Assembly: GCA_910576815.1 (NCBI GenBank) | Contig: CAJTKA010000025.1 | Span: forward strand, 1-47,487 | Direction: 5' to 3' | Origin: an uncultured Lachnospiraceae bacterium | GTDB taxonomy: Bacteria > Bacillota > Clostridia > Lachnospirales > Lachnospiraceae | DNA length: 47,487 nt | Shown: piece by piece, positions 17,538-27,046 of the stretch | Layout of the letters: each line of letters opens with the position of its first letter | How positions within the stretch are numbered: position 1 is the first letter of the stretch | Position numbers and translations under genes: made by a program | Notes under the pieces: model-generated | Seen by the model: only the letters and a program-made list of their open reading frames with translations | Told to the model about the DNA's origin: nothing | Database searches by the model: none

Positions 17538-17633
17538 GATTGAAAAATCACACTGATGTGCTGATTTTTCAATCGCGAGTTTGTACAGGAGCCACAAACT
17601 CGGGATCGCAGATGCAAATTTGAGATTTGCATC
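17538..17633. repeat. three consecutive hairpins between kinase and ABC genes
   Basis: GATTGAAAAATCA (17538-17550) pairs perfectly with TGATTTTTCAATC (17562-17574). CGAGTTTGT (17576-17584) pairs with ACAAACTCG (17594-17602). GATGCAAAT (17611-17619) pairs with ATTTGCATC (17625-17633). The three stems are almost contiguous and fill the 190-base gap. None ends in a T-tract. They resemble REP/BIME-type arrays and could lower read-through from the two-component genes or protect the mRNA end. Confidence 0.8.
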
Positions 17634-17669
17634 GCGCCGTCGCGTAAACGCTCCGGAAAGAGGTGGCAT

Positions 17670-18353
17670 ATGAAAGTTTTAGAAGTAAAGGAGCTGACAA
17701 AGATCTATGGCAGCGGCGATAATCAGGTGACGGCTTTGGATCACGTCAGTTTTCAGGTCAAAAAGGGCGAGTTTGTCGCCATCGTGGGAGCGTCGGGTTC
17801 CGGGAAATCCACGCTTATGAATTTGATGGGCGGGATCGACTCGCCTACGTCGGGAAGTGTGATCGTCGACGGCGAGCCCATTTTTGAGATGAGCGAGAGC
17901 GAGCTGGCGATCTTTCGGCGCAGGAATATCGGCATAGTCTATCAGTTCTATAACCTGATTCCCAATCTGACGGTGGATGAGAATATCATGCTGCCCTGTC
18001 TGCTGGATAACCGAAAGCCCGATGCGCAGAAGCTGGCAAAGATCGTAGAAATGACAGGAGTGTCACATCGCAGAGATCATCTTCCGGGAGAACTTTCCGG
18101 CGGGCAGCAGCAGAGAGTGTCCGTGGGCAGGGCGCTCATCAATGACCCCGCATTTCTGTTAGCCGACGAGCCCACGGGAAATTTGGACAGCAAGGCGGGC
18201 AGGGAGATCATGGAGCTTTTGACGGCAGCTAACCGCAAGGAAAATCAGACGCTGATCCTGATCACACATGATGAAAAGATTGCGCTGCAGGCGGACAGGA
18301 TCCTGACCATCAGCGATGGGAAGATCATCAGAGATGAGGTGATGCGCGCATGA
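17670..18353 (+). CDS. ABC transporter ATP-binding protein (MacB/BceA-like)
   Basis: A 227-residue ATPase with Walker A GASGSGKST, the Q-loop YQFYNLIPN, signature LSGGQQQRVSVGRAL, Walker B FLLADEPTGNLD and His switch ITHDE. The sequence type matches the LolD/MacB/BceA group, which powers mechanotransmission or peptide export rather than small-molecule uptake. AGAGGTGG precedes the ATG. It overlaps the permease gene by four bases (ATGA), so the two are translationally coupled. Confidence 0.94.
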   Translation: MKVLEVKELTKIYGSGDNQVTALDHVSFQVKKGEFVAIVGASGSGKSTLMNLMGGIDSPTSGSVIVDGEPIFEMSESELAIFRRRNIGIVYQFYNLIPNLTVDENIMLPCLLDNRKPDAQKLAKIVEMTGVSHRRDHLPGELSGGQQQRVSVGRALINDPAFLLADEPTGNLDSKAGREIMELLTAANRKENQTLILITHDEKIALQADRILTISDGKIIRDEVMRA

Positions 18354-20335
18354 ACATCTTATTCTCATTTGCCTGTAAGCAGTTGAAAAGAAAGAAGGGC
18401 AGGAGCGTTATCACAGCCGCGGCGATTGCACTCTCCGCCGCTTTGCTGACGGCAGTTGTGAATTTCGTGGCCAGCGGCAGGGCGATGCTTGTGAATTTTC
18501 TCGGCAAAGATTACGGCTTGTACGGCGGCGCTTATATGATGATACTGCTTGTACCGGCTGTATTTCTGGCGGCACTGATCATTGCCATGTCCGTGATCGT
18601 GATCTCCAATGCGTTCCGCTTGAGCGCCAATGAACGGATCTCACAGTTTGGCACCTTAAAATGTGTGGGCGCCACCAAAAAGCAGATCTATCAGACGATC
18701 ATGTATGAGTGCGTGCTGCTGTGCGCTGTTGCAATTCCCCTTGGCGTTCTAGCGGGCTATCTGCTCAGTTTTCTCGGCATCGGGATCGTAAATCTTTATA
18801 TGGAAGAATTGAATGTGCTGGTGCGTTCGATGATGCGGCAGGTCAACTTTGCGCTTTCCTTTGTCTTTTCACCGATAGCCCTGCTTGTTTCCACCGTGAT
18901 TTCTCTGGGGACGGCCCTGTTTGCCGCCATGCTGCCCGCAAGGAAGGCGATGCGCATCTCGGCCTTAGATTGTCTGCGAAACGGCGGCGAGACGGATACC
19001 TCGGGATATAAGCGTACCCGGATCACGATCGACGCAAAAGGGAAGGTCGAGTATCAGCTGGCGCGTAAGAACGTGTCCTCTTATCGCAAGCGTATGCACT
19101 CGGCAGTCACGGCATTTTCCATCAGTATCATGCTCTTTATCACGCTGGGCGGATTGCAGGAAATTGCAGGCGGCATCCAGGATTATATCACGATGGATTA
19201 CGGATATTCCGTGATTGCGGATTATACCTCAAATTTTAAGAATACCGTCAATCCTAAGACGGGCCGCAGGCAGCAGGAATGTGCGTTTCCCATTACAGCC
19301 GAGACGGCGGAGGAGATCACGGCGAAGCTCAGGGAATACGAGGGAACGGATATTTATGGGGATGGGCAGGATTATACGACCTATGTCGCCCTGCTTGGCG
19401 AGCAGGACCTTACGGAAGAAATGCGGCAGGCGATAGCTGTCGATGAGGGACAAGTGGAAACCGTTCTGGAAGTGGAGAGGATCATTCTCGATGAGAAGCA
19501 TTACGGCGAACTGTGCGAGCAGGCGGGCATTGCCTACGGCGGGACGATTTTGTTAAACGATTATCATTATAATGATAACGGAACCGAGCGGCATATCGTT
19601 CCCCTGACAGAGGCGGTCACTACGCTGGAATTGGAAAAGGCGGACGGAAGCCGGGATACGGTACAGATTGACAGTGTGCTGACTCTGGAGGAGATTCCCA
19701 AGCAGTTACTGTATCCGAATACCAATCCCATCCGCCTGATCGTGCCTTCCACAGGGATGACGGTGCGTGGCTATAACTGGCTGGCGAACCCTGCGGACGA
19801 GGACGGCTTCATGGCATATGCCAAAGATGTGCTGGAAGGCTATTTCCCGCAAAACGGTCTGGACTACGGCGAGGCGGGTTATACCAGCAGGGTGTTTGGT
19901 GCGCAGGACTTTGCAAGAATCATGAATATCGCCATTATACTTGCCGCAGTTTTCCTCTATGCCTTTGTGTTTTTGCTGGGATTGATCGGTGTGTTGAATG
20001 TAATCAGCACGGTCAGCTTTCAGATCAAATCAAGGGCCAGAGAGTTTGCGGTATTACAGAGCGTGGGAATGCCCTCCGAATCGGTACGGAAGATGCTTAC
20101 CGTGGAAAGCGTCCTCTGCGCGGGGAAAGCACTGGTTGTCGGACTGCCGATCGGTACGGCGATCGTTCTTTTGATGGCACGCTGCGTCAAAATACTGTTC
20201 CCGATCCCTTTTCAGATGCCCTGGGCGGCGGTCGTGATAACGATTCTGTTATCCTTTTTGGTGATGTTGACGACCGTGCGGATTTCAGTGAGAGCGTTAA
20301 AAAAACAAAATATTATTGAAACAATCAGAAATTAA
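18350..20335 (+). CDS. FtsX-type ABC transporter permease (BceB/MacB-like)
   Basis: A 661-residue permease with N-terminal helices near residues 20-40 and three more within 60-215. A large extracellular domain follows (about 260-520), then two to three C-terminal helices (about 525-660). Two FtsX-type cores are visible: ISQFGTLKCVGATKKQI in the first and REFAVLQSVGMPSESVRKM in the second. The long outside domain is typical of BceB-like peptide-sensing permeases. With the two-component pair just upstream it forms a likely antimicrobial-peptide detection and resistance module. It is the last backbone gene before the AT-rich defence island. Confidence 0.9.
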   Translation: MNILFSFACKQLKRKKGRSVITAAAIALSAALLTAVVNFVASGRAMLVNFLGKDYGLYGGAYMMILLVPAVFLAALIIAMSVIVISNAFRLSANERISQFGTLKCVGATKKQIYQTIMYECVLLCAVAIPLGVLAGYLLSFLGIGIVNLYMEELNVLVRSMMRQVNFALSFVFSPIALLVSTVISLGTALFAAMLPARKAMRISALDCLRNGGETDTSGYKRTRITIDAKGKVEYQLARKNVSSYRKRMHSAVTAFSISIMLFITLGGLQEIAGGIQDYITMDYGYSVIADYTSNFKNTVNPKTGRRQQECAFPITAETAEEITAKLREYEGTDIYGDGQDYTTYVALLGEQDLTEEMRQAIAVDEGQVETVLEVERIILDEKHYGELCEQAGIAYGGTILLNDYHYNDNGTERHIVPLTEAVTTLELEKADGSRDTVQIDSVLTLEEIPKQLLYPNTNPIRLIVPSTGMTVRGYNWLANPADEDGFMAYAKDVLEGYFPQNGLDYGEAGYTSRVFGAQDFARIMNIAIILAAVFLYAFVFLLGLIGVLNVISTVSFQIKSRAREFAVLQSVGMPSESVRKMLTVESVLCAGKALVVGLPIGTAIVLLMARCVKILFPIPFQMPWAAVVITILLSFLVMLTTVRISVRALKKQNIIETIRN

Positions 20336-20433
20336 AAGAAGGTGCCGCATTTGGCAACGCCAGATAAGGAAGTTTTATTATGCTGCAAAGTACTTTTGAC
20401 GTACAAGTTTGGAATAATGTCTGCATATAGTTG

Positions 20434-20461
20434 TTGCTATTTTTAAACTGTATGGTATAAT
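20434..20461 (+). promoter_or_regulatory. promoter of the defence operon
   Basis: TTGCTA (20434-20439) and TATAAT (20456-20461) are 16 bases apart. The perfect -10 implies transcription from about 20468, which rules out the upstream TTG at 20464 as the start of the first gene. Confidence 0.55.
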
Positions 20462-20487
20462 AATTGTGTACATTATTTATTTTTTGT

Positions 20488-21114
20488 ATGCGGGAAGTTG
20501 GTGCTTGCTTGGGTAAAAAAGAAATTTTAAAAACGGTAATTGAAAATAACGGCGGAATTGCAAAAACTTCAGATTTTGCCGTTAACGGGATAAATAAATA
20601 CGAAGTAGCGGCTTTTTGTAAAGAAGGAGTCATTGAAAGAATTCGCAGAGGATTTTATCAGCTCCCCCAAAGTAAAAGTATTACAGAAGAACAGCTCATA
20701 CGGGAGCTTCTTCCGCAAGGGGTTATTTGTGTGGAGTCCGCTTTGTTTCACTATGGATATAGTGATTTTTCTCCCCGTGAATGGTCGATTGCTGTGCCAA
20801 GAACAGCTTCCCGCACTGTAAAGAACACTGAAGAATTTCCGATGAAAGCTTACTATATTCAAAAGGAATTTTTAGAGATAGGTAAGTCCACAAGCAATTT
20901 TAACGGTATAATATTGCCTGTGTATGACCGTGAACGAACAGTATGCGATTGTTTTAAGTACCGTACAAAACTTGACAACGAAATTTTTAATAAGGCTGTC
21001 AATGCCTATGCTGCTGATGAAAAAAAGAACCTTGCAAATTTGTCTAAATACGCAAAGGAAATGAAGCTTTATACAAAGGTTATGAATGTAATGGAGGTGC
21101 TGCTTAATGGCTGA
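20488..21114 (+). CDS. AbiEi-like antitoxin
   Basis: About 208 residues. The N-terminal winged helix (EILKTVIENNGGIAKTSDF to RRGFYQLP) and the C-terminal block VYDRERTVCDCFKYRTKLDNEIFNKAVNAY are typical of AbiEi antitoxins of type IV toxin-antitoxin systems. In the known AbiE system the antitoxin represses its own promoter and neutralises the AbiEii nucleotidyltransferase. ATG 20488 is chosen because the -10 box ends at 20461. TTG at 20509, just before GKKEILK, is another possible start. The gene overlaps the toxin gene by eight bases, as in other AbiE pairs. AT-rich composition marks the left edge of the acquired segment. Confidence 0.85.
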   Translation: MREVGACLGKKEILKTVIENNGGIAKTSDFAVNGINKYEVAAFCKEGVIERIRRGFYQLPQSKSITEEQLIRELLPQGVICVESALFHYGYSDFSPREWSIAVPRTASRTVKNTEEFPMKAYYIQKEFLEIGKSTSNFNGIILPVYDRERTVCDCFKYRTKLDNEIFNKAVNAYAADEKKNLANLSKYAKEMKLYTKVMNVMEVLLNG

Positions 21115-22003
21115 TATAGCTGCGTCCGTGCTGGCACGCCTCAAAAACAAGGCAAAAGAAAGTGGAAGAAGCTATCAGCTTTGCCTGCAACTCTTCTGTC
21201 AAGAAGAATTTCTACGCCATTTGGAAAAGTCAAAGTATGCTGAAAACCTTGTGCTGAAAGGCGGTTTGTTCATCTATTCGCTTACTGACTTTGATAGCCG
21301 AGTAACGGTTGATGTGGATTTTTTGCTTCGGGAAATACCTAATACACCTGAACAGCTAAAGGGTATTCTTGAAGAAATTATTGCGGTTCAGACGGGTAAT
21401 GATTTTGTGACCTTTGAGATAAAAGATGTTGCGCCTATTGCCGTTGCGAAGAAGTATGCAGGCATCGGAGCATCAATGGTTGCTCGTATTAAAAATACGT
21501 GCACACCGTTTGGCATTGATTTTGGTGTTGGCGATGTCATTGTGCCAAAGCAAGAAAAAAGGAAAATTCCCACTCAGCTTGATGATTTTGTTGCACCGAT
21601 AGTGAATACTTATTCCATTGAAACGACTGTAGCTGAGAAAATTGACGCAATCCTCAGTTTGATGGAGTTTTCCAGTCGTATGAAAGACTATTACGATATT
21701 TTTTATCTTGCCAATAAGTTTGATTTTGACGGTAAAGTGCTGACCGAAGCACTCAGAAAAACCTTTGTGAACCGTGAACACAATTTCACGGCAGAGCAAT
21801 TTGAACAGGTTATGGGCTTTGATGACGATGTTGCAATGCAGAAGAAATGGAAAGCTTTTGTCCGTAAAATCGAAACAAAAACGGATGATTACAGTACCAT
21901 ACTGAAAACACTAAAAGTCTTCTTGACAAAACCGTTTACAGCGGCGGTCGTAGGCAAAGAATTTACTGAAAAATGGTCTGCCACTAATAGCAAGTGGATA
22001 TAA
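21107..22003 (+). CDS. AbiEii/AbiGii-type nucleotidyltransferase toxin
   Basis: A 298-residue toxin of the AbiEii family (DNA polymerase beta-like nucleotidyltransferase fold). The characteristic block is LVLKGGLFIYSL with a following RVTVDVDFLLRE, where the two Asp of DVDF are expected metal ligands. The later TVAEKIDAILSL and RMKDYYDIFYLAN match the family too. Known members modify tRNA or other nucleic acid targets and cause reversible growth arrest that limits phage. The start codon lies within the antitoxin gene (overlap of eight bases). All key residues are visible, so the toxin is probably functional. Confidence 0.87.
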   Translation: MADIAASVLARLKNKAKESGRSYQLCLQLFCQEEFLRHLEKSKYAENLVLKGGLFIYSLTDFDSRVTVDVDFLLREIPNTPEQLKGILEEIIAVQTGNDFVTFEIKDVAPIAVAKKYAGIGASMVARIKNTCTPFGIDFGVGDVIVPKQEKRKIPTQLDDFVAPIVNTYSIETTVAEKIDAILSLMEFSSRMKDYYDIFYLANKFDFDGKVLTEALRKTFVNREHNFTAEQFEQVMGFDDDVAMQKKWKAFVRKIETKTDDYSTILKTLKVFLTKPFTAAVVGKEFTEKWSATNSKWI

Positions 22004-22016
22004 AGGAGAAAGGGAA

Positions 22017-22520
22017 ATGGAATGTAAAGATATATTGAATTTAATCGCAATAATTGTAATTCCCATAGCTGCTGTCTTGATTGGACAGCACTTACAAAAC
22101 AGAGCGGAAATAAGAAAAGATAAAATGCAGATTTTTAAGACACTTATGACCTCACGAATATATGGATGGACGCAGGAAGGCGTACATTGTCTTAATATAA
22201 TTGATATTGTGTTTGTAGACGATAAAACAGTTCGTGATGCTTGGAAAGATTTATATGACAAGTATTGTGTTCAAAACCCGGACGAAGCACAACTTAAAAA
22301 AATCCAAAATGCACAATACAAATTGCTGGAAACAATGGCGAAATCTTTAGGATATAAGGACAAGGTTACTTGGGAAACAATTCAAAACCCATATGTTCCA
22401 AATGGAATGATTAAGCAATGGCAAGAGCAATCGGCATCACAGCAAGCATATAATACTTTGTTAAATACGATGGCTAATATTGTGCCAAAGGAGCAGAAAA
22501 ATACGGAGGGGCAGGAATGA
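22017..22520 (+). CDS. DUF6680-like one-helix membrane protein
   Basis: A 167-residue protein with one N-terminal hydrophobic helix (about residues 7-24, LNLIAIIVIPIAAVLIG) and a cytoplasmic helical part. The segment IRKDKMQIFKTLMTSRIY and the NIIDIVFVDDKTVRDAWKDLYDKY block match my memory of DUF6680. No enzymatic motif is visible. GGAGAAAGGG precedes the ATG. Its last codons overlap the Mod start (ATGA), so its translation is tied to the type III methyltransferase. That placement suggests a functional part of the defence locus, perhaps a membrane tether or sensor. Function is unknown. Confidence 0.72.
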   Translation: MECKDILNLIAIIVIPIAAVLIGQHLQNRAEIRKDKMQIFKTLMTSRIYGWTQEGVHCLNIIDIVFVDDKTVRDAWKDLYDKYCVQNPDEAQLKKIQNAQYKLLETMAKSLGYKDKVTWETIQNPYVPNGMIKQWQEQSASQQAYNTLLNTMANIVPKEQKNTEGQE

Positions 22521-24157
22521 GTACAAATATATCAAAACAAAAGCGTGAAGATTTGCTTGCTAAAATCAAAGAGATTCGCAACTATATTGCTGCTGCTCCG
22601 CAGGATGAGAATACGGGAAATCTTTTGGTCTATCTTTCCGAACTTGAAAAAGATGTGAAAGGCAAGAAATACGGTCTTGTATTTGAGGAACACCATGAAG
22701 AAATTGACGAGGTGTTGAATACACATACGCCAGTACTAACCGAGGATAAAGATCTTTTCATTGACAATGGCGGACAGATGAATTTTCTCATTGAGGGAGA
22801 TAATCTTGCCTCATTGCATCTACTAGAAAAGACACATAAAGGTCAAATTGATCTTATCTACATAGATCCGCCGTATAACACATTAAAAGAAGGATTCACG
22901 TATTCTGATGCCTTAGTAGATAAAAATGACACTTTCAGACACTCTAAATGGTTATCCTTTATGAAACAACGGATGACTATCGCTCATAATTTGCTCTGTA
23001 AAAATGGAGTTGTCTTTATCTCTTTGGATGACAACGAAGTAGCAACATTACGTATATTGTGCGATGAGATTTTTGGCTACCAAAATTTTGTTGCTAACGT
23101 AGTATGGGAAAAGAAATTTTCGCCTCAAAATGATGCAAAATGGCTTTCTGATAGCCATGACTATATTCTTGTATATGCAAAAAACAAAGAAGAATGGCAT
23201 CCAAGATTACTGACTAGAACAGAAGAAATGGATAGCAGATATTCAAACCCTGATAATGATCCAAGAGGACCGTGGACATCCAGTGATTTTACAGTCAAAA
23301 CTGCTTCTGAAGCATATATGTACCCTATTGAAACGCCATCAGGTCGCATAGTTATGCCTGCTGCTAGTAGAAGTTGGGTTACTTCTGAAGAAAACTATAT
23401 AAAACTTAAAAACGATAATCGTATTTGGTTCGGGAAAAAAGGAAACAATGTACCACGAATTAAAACTTTTTTGTCTGAAGTTCAACAAGGAACAGTATGT
23501 AAAACACTTTGGTATCGTACGGAAGTCGGTGATACACAAGAAGGCACCAGAGATTTGAAAAATGTATTTGGTAAAGCAGGCGCATTTACTAATCCCAAAC
23601 CTATTCGATTAATTGAACGAGTTTTAGATATTGCTTCTTCTGGCGACAGCATAATTCTTGATTTCTTTGCGGGTAGTGGTACAACGGGGCATACTGTTTT
23701 AAAATACAACGAAGAACATAAAAACAGCAATCGTCGTTTTATTCTCTGCACGAATAATGAGAACAATATTTGTCGAGATGTCACTTATGAACGTATTAAG
23801 CGTGTGATTGATAAAGAAGGGTACGCCGCAAGTCTTAAATATTATAAAGTTGACTATGTTTCGATTTCAGATCGCCTGTATTATGAATTCGCCGACGAAC
23901 TTTTAAAACATATCCGTGAACTTGTGGAGCTTGAAAACTGTGTGAATTTCACGGGAAATGCTGAAATAGCTATTGTGTTGACAGAAGAAGAACTTGACGA
24001 GTTTATGGCGAATATCGAAGCCTATGGCAAGTGCCACAAATTGTATATGGGGCACGATCTGCTACCTAATGAGGAGCAGGAGCAGTCCCTTGCTGATCAC
24101 GGCATTGAGATAAATATTATTCCCGATTACTACTATCAGGATTTACAGGAGGTGTAA
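22517..24157 (+). CDS. mod: type III restriction-modification methyltransferase (Mod)
   Basis: A 546-residue beta-class N6-adenine methyltransferase. Motif IV is DPPYN (residues 117-121) and the S-adenosylmethionine motif is LDFFAGSGTTGH (near residue 383), with the target recognition region between them. The N-terminal 90 residues match the Mod dimerisation region (KYGLVFEEHHEEIDE). Mod sets the sequence specificity for the Res subunit two bases downstream. There is no simple repeat in the coding region to suggest phase variation. It overlaps the DUF6680-like gene by four bases. The recognition site cannot be read from the sequence. Confidence 0.92.
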   Translation: MSTNISKQKREDLLAKIKEIRNYIAAAPQDENTGNLLVYLSELEKDVKGKKYGLVFEEHHEEIDEVLNTHTPVLTEDKDLFIDNGGQMNFLIEGDNLASLHLLEKTHKGQIDLIYIDPPYNTLKEGFTYSDALVDKNDTFRHSKWLSFMKQRMTIAHNLLCKNGVVFISLDDNEVATLRILCDEIFGYQNFVANVVWEKKFSPQNDAKWLSDSHDYILVYAKNKEEWHPRLLTRTEEMDSRYSNPDNDPRGPWTSSDFTVKTASEAYMYPIETPSGRIVMPAASRSWVTSEENYIKLKNDNRIWFGKKGNNVPRIKTFLSEVQQGTVCKTLWYRTEVGDTQEGTRDLKNVFGKAGAFTNPKPIRLIERVLDIASSGDSIILDFFAGSGTTGHTVLKYNEEHKNSNRRFILCTNNENNICRDVTYERIKRVIDKEGYAASLKYYKVDYVSISDRLYYEFADELLKHIRELVELENCVNFTGNAEIAIVLTEEELDEFMANIEAYGKCHKLYMGHDLLPNEEQEQSLADHGIEINIIPDYYYQDLQEV

Positions 24158-24159
24158 CT

Positions 24160-26346
24160 GTGCAACTGAAAAATTTTCAATTATCGGCTGTAAAATCGCT
24201 TTTTGAGGCAATGGACAAGCCTGCCCGTGACATTATCCTAAAAAGCCCTACGGGCAGCGGAAAGACGATTATTCTTACCCATTTTATGCACCAGTATGTG
24301 CAATCATACCGCAATACCGTGTTTGTATGGCTCACCCCCGGCAAGGGCAATTTAGAGGAACAGAGCAAGGAAAAGATGGATAAGTATATCCACGCTGCTC
24401 AGACAAAGTTGCTCTCTGATGTAATGACGGGAGGCTTTGAAGAAAACGATAACTGTTTCATTAACTGGGAAAAGCTTACAAAAAAGGGAAACAACGCCTT
24501 GAAAGACAGCGAACGCACCAATTTCTTGGAGCATATTGAGCACGCTCTGAACGCCAGTTTACATTTTATCGTCATTGTGGATGAAAGCCATCAGAACAAC
24601 ACGGTAAAGGCGGATGAAATCATCCAGTATTTCCATACGGACAAGATTATTCGTTGTTCTGCTACGCCTAAAGGCATCAAAAATGCGGAAATCATAGAAA
24701 TTCCTGAAGCGGATGTTATTGCTGAAGGACTTATCAAGAAAATGCTCATCGTTAATGAGGATTTTCCACAGCGTGTGGAAATGGAGAACGCCACCAACTA
24801 TCTATTGGAACAGGCGTATGCCAAGCAGTGTAAAATCCGTGCGGAGTTTCTTTCTACTGGAAAGGACATCAATCCTTTAATCGTGGTGCAGATTCCAAAC
24901 AAATCGGAGAAATTGCAGGATGATGTGGAACGCTGGTTTGAAACGCAAGGCGTGACCTACGAAAACGGTCAGCTTGCGGTGTGGCTCTCTGATATGCACG
25001 AAAACTTGGAGGACATTGAAGAAATCAACGCTCCCTCTGTTGCTGTTATCATCAAGCAGGCTGTTGCCACAGGCTGGGATTGTCCAAGAGCAGCTATTTT
25101 GGTGAAGCTCCGTGACAATATGGATGAAACCTTTGAAATCCAGACCATAGGGCGTATTCGCCGTATGCCAGAGGCGCACCACTACGACAAAGATTTGCTG
25201 GATAACTGTTATCTCTACACTTTCGATGAAAAATTCACCGCAGGTGTCAAGTTGAGCCTCGGCAAAGGGGCTTTGGAAGCAACTACCCTGTTCCTTAAAG
25301 ATGAATATAAAGGCATCACTCTGAAATCTGAACAGAGAACAATGGTGACAGATCACCGCAATCCGAAAAAAGCTCTGCTCTCTGTAGCAAAATATTTTGA
25401 AGAAAAATTCAAGACTGGATCGAATAAGGCGGAGAACAAGACACGCTTGCAGGCGGTGGGTTTTGAATTTAGCGCCGATATTCTGCGTCACACCCTTTCG
25501 GGTGAAACTATAACCTTGGATTTTGCTTCGGCAGATATGAATACGATCGTCATTACCGAAAAGCTGAATACCCACGATCACGGTCATATGTACCATCAGA
25601 AGGTGGGTAAAATTGGTATGGAGATTGGAATGGAATACAGCTATATGAATACGATTATTCGCAAGCTGTTTGATCGCAATTTTACATACGGCCGTAAAAT
25701 ACTCGCCATGGAGCCGAGAGAGGTCTACGCATTTGTTATCAACAATGCCGATCTGCTACGCCATACGGTGCGTGAAGCGATGGCGGCGGAACTTGAACAG
25801 CTTACTCTTGATATTAACCAAGTATCAAAGGTGACGTTCCATATTCCGCAATCTTGCCTGTTTACCTACGATGGTACAGCCAAAACGCAGTTGGAAATGA
25901 AGAAAAATGTATATCAGGGCTACCTTTCCTCTGCGGAAGTTCGCTCCTCTGCGGAACGCAAATTCGAGAAATTCTGCGAAAAGTGCGACGCCGTGGAATG
26001 GGTATATAAAAATGGTGATAAAGGCAATGAGTATTTGTCCATCGTATATGCAGATAATTCGGACAAGCAGAAGAATTTCTATCCTGACTATATAATCAGT
26101 GTAAATGGTGAAGTTTGGATTATGGAGACCAAGGGCGGCTTTGATCGCAGCGGCAATAGCCAAGATATTGACATTTTCACGCCGAAAAAATTCGCTGTAC
26201 TGAAAGATTATTTGGAACGTTACGGCCTAAAGGGGGGCATTGTCCGCTATGACGAAAAAAGTGAAGAACTGTGCATTTGTATGGACAGCTATTCCGAGGA
26301 TATTAACAGCGATAGCTGGGTTGTACTGAGTGATATTTTGAAGTGA
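24160..26346 (+). CDS. res: type III restriction enzyme helicase-nuclease (Res)
   Basis: A 728-residue superfamily 2 translocase with a C-terminal nuclease. Walker A is SPTGSGKT (residues 29-36), motif II is DESH (near 141) and motif VI is QTIGRIRRMPEA. The nuclease core PDYIISVNGEVWIMETKGG (about 644-662) gives the PD...ETK residues of a PD-(D/E)XK fold. Length is below that of EcoP15I Res (about 970) but all core motifs are present. The start is GTG at 24160, two bases after the Mod stop. Mod and Res should form the cleaving complex that acts on unmodified, head-to-head sites in foreign DNA. Confidence 0.92.
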   Translation: MQLKNFQLSAVKSLFEAMDKPARDIILKSPTGSGKTIILTHFMHQYVQSYRNTVFVWLTPGKGNLEEQSKEKMDKYIHAAQTKLLSDVMTGGFEENDNCFINWEKLTKKGNNALKDSERTNFLEHIEHALNASLHFIVIVDESHQNNTVKADEIIQYFHTDKIIRCSATPKGIKNAEIIEIPEADVIAEGLIKKMLIVNEDFPQRVEMENATNYLLEQAYAKQCKIRAEFLSTGKDINPLIVVQIPNKSEKLQDDVERWFETQGVTYENGQLAVWLSDMHENLEDIEEINAPSVAVIIKQAVATGWDCPRAAILVKLRDNMDETFEIQTIGRIRRMPEAHHYDKDLLDNCYLYTFDEKFTAGVKLSLGKGALEATTLFLKDEYKGITLKSEQRTMVTDHRNPKKALLSVAKYFEEKFKTGSNKAENKTRLQAVGFEFSADILRHTLSGETITLDFASADMNTIVITEKLNTHDHGHMYHQKVGKIGMEIGMEYSYMNTIIRKLFDRNFTYGRKILAMEPREVYAFVINNADLLRHTVREAMAAELEQLTLDINQVSKVTFHIPQSCLFTYDGTAKTQLEMKKNVYQGYLSSAEVRSSAERKFEKFCEKCDAVEWVYKNGDKGNEYLSIVYADNSDKQKNFYPDYIISVNGEVWIMETKGGFDRSGNSQDIDIFTPKKFAVLKDYLERYGLKGGIVRYDEKSEELCICMDSYSEDINSDSWVVLSDILK

Positions 26347-26347
26347 G

Positions 26348-27046
26348 GTGAAAGTCTTGAAGATAACTGACCACAAGATGCTAACTGAGTTTTCTCCCGC
26401 AAAAGTTCAATTTTTCAGAATAGATCCTGAAAATATATCAACAACATTATCAGATATTTTACATACTCTTATGGATTTGTCTTGGCTCAGTAAATTCGAC
26501 CAAGACTTTGAACAGAAAGCCTTTGCCTCCCGTGCAAAGAAAACTATTGATGATATTAGAGAAAAGTTTGACAAATGCGTTGATGACAGTATCAGCAAAG
26601 ATGCCGGCGAGTATGTGGTATCTGAATTAGCCAGAGAAACTATGGTTTCTAAACTGGATTATTTAGATATTCCTCTTGATGAGCTTGTTGGTAAGAAGTG
26701 CTCTGGAAATCCTGGGTTCGATTTTCATTCACAGAATAAAATTACGGATACAGTTATTTTCGGTGAAGCAAAGTATGTTGCCGCTACATCGGCGTATTCA
26801 TCGGCATTGCCACAAATTGTCAACTTTATCAAAGATGGAAAAGATGTTGAGGATCTTCCAGAATTAAAACCATTCTGCACGACTTTGGCTTTGCAAAGAG
26901 CTGCTGATGGGCAAAAAGGCTTTTCGGCCGCTTTTTCAGCAAAAACCACCAGTACAGACAGAATAATCGCTAATATTAAGAAACGTTCAGACTTTCAATC
27001 GTTACTTCAATACGAAGAAATCATTTTAGTGGCGGTGGACATATGA
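26348..27046 (+). CDS. DUF1837-like nuclease, Hachiman HamA-like
   Basis: A 232-residue protein with a probable PD-(D/E)XK core: GFDFHSQN (from residue 123) and VIFGEAKYVAATS (Glu140, Lys142), followed by a helical region. The D...GEAK arrangement resembles DUF1837, found in HamA of Hachiman and AbpA of AbpAB, both nucleases paired with a helicase. The very next gene is such a helicase. The gene begins one base after the Res stop, with GAGGTGAAAG as ribosome binding site and TTG as the likely start. The first 60 residues have no match I know. The main uncertainty is whether it belongs to Hachiman proper or to a related, unnamed type. Confidence 0.62.
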   Translation: MKVLKITDHKMLTEFSPAKVQFFRIDPENISTTLSDILHTLMDLSWLSKFDQDFEQKAFASRAKKTIDDIREKFDKCVDDSISKDAGEYVVSELARETMVSKLDYLDIPLDELVGKKCSGNPGFDFHSQNKITDTVIFGEAKYVAATSAYSSALPQIVNFIKDGKDVEDLPELKPFCTTLALQRAADGQKGFSAAFSAKTTSTDRIIANIKKRSDFQSLLQYEEIILVAVDI

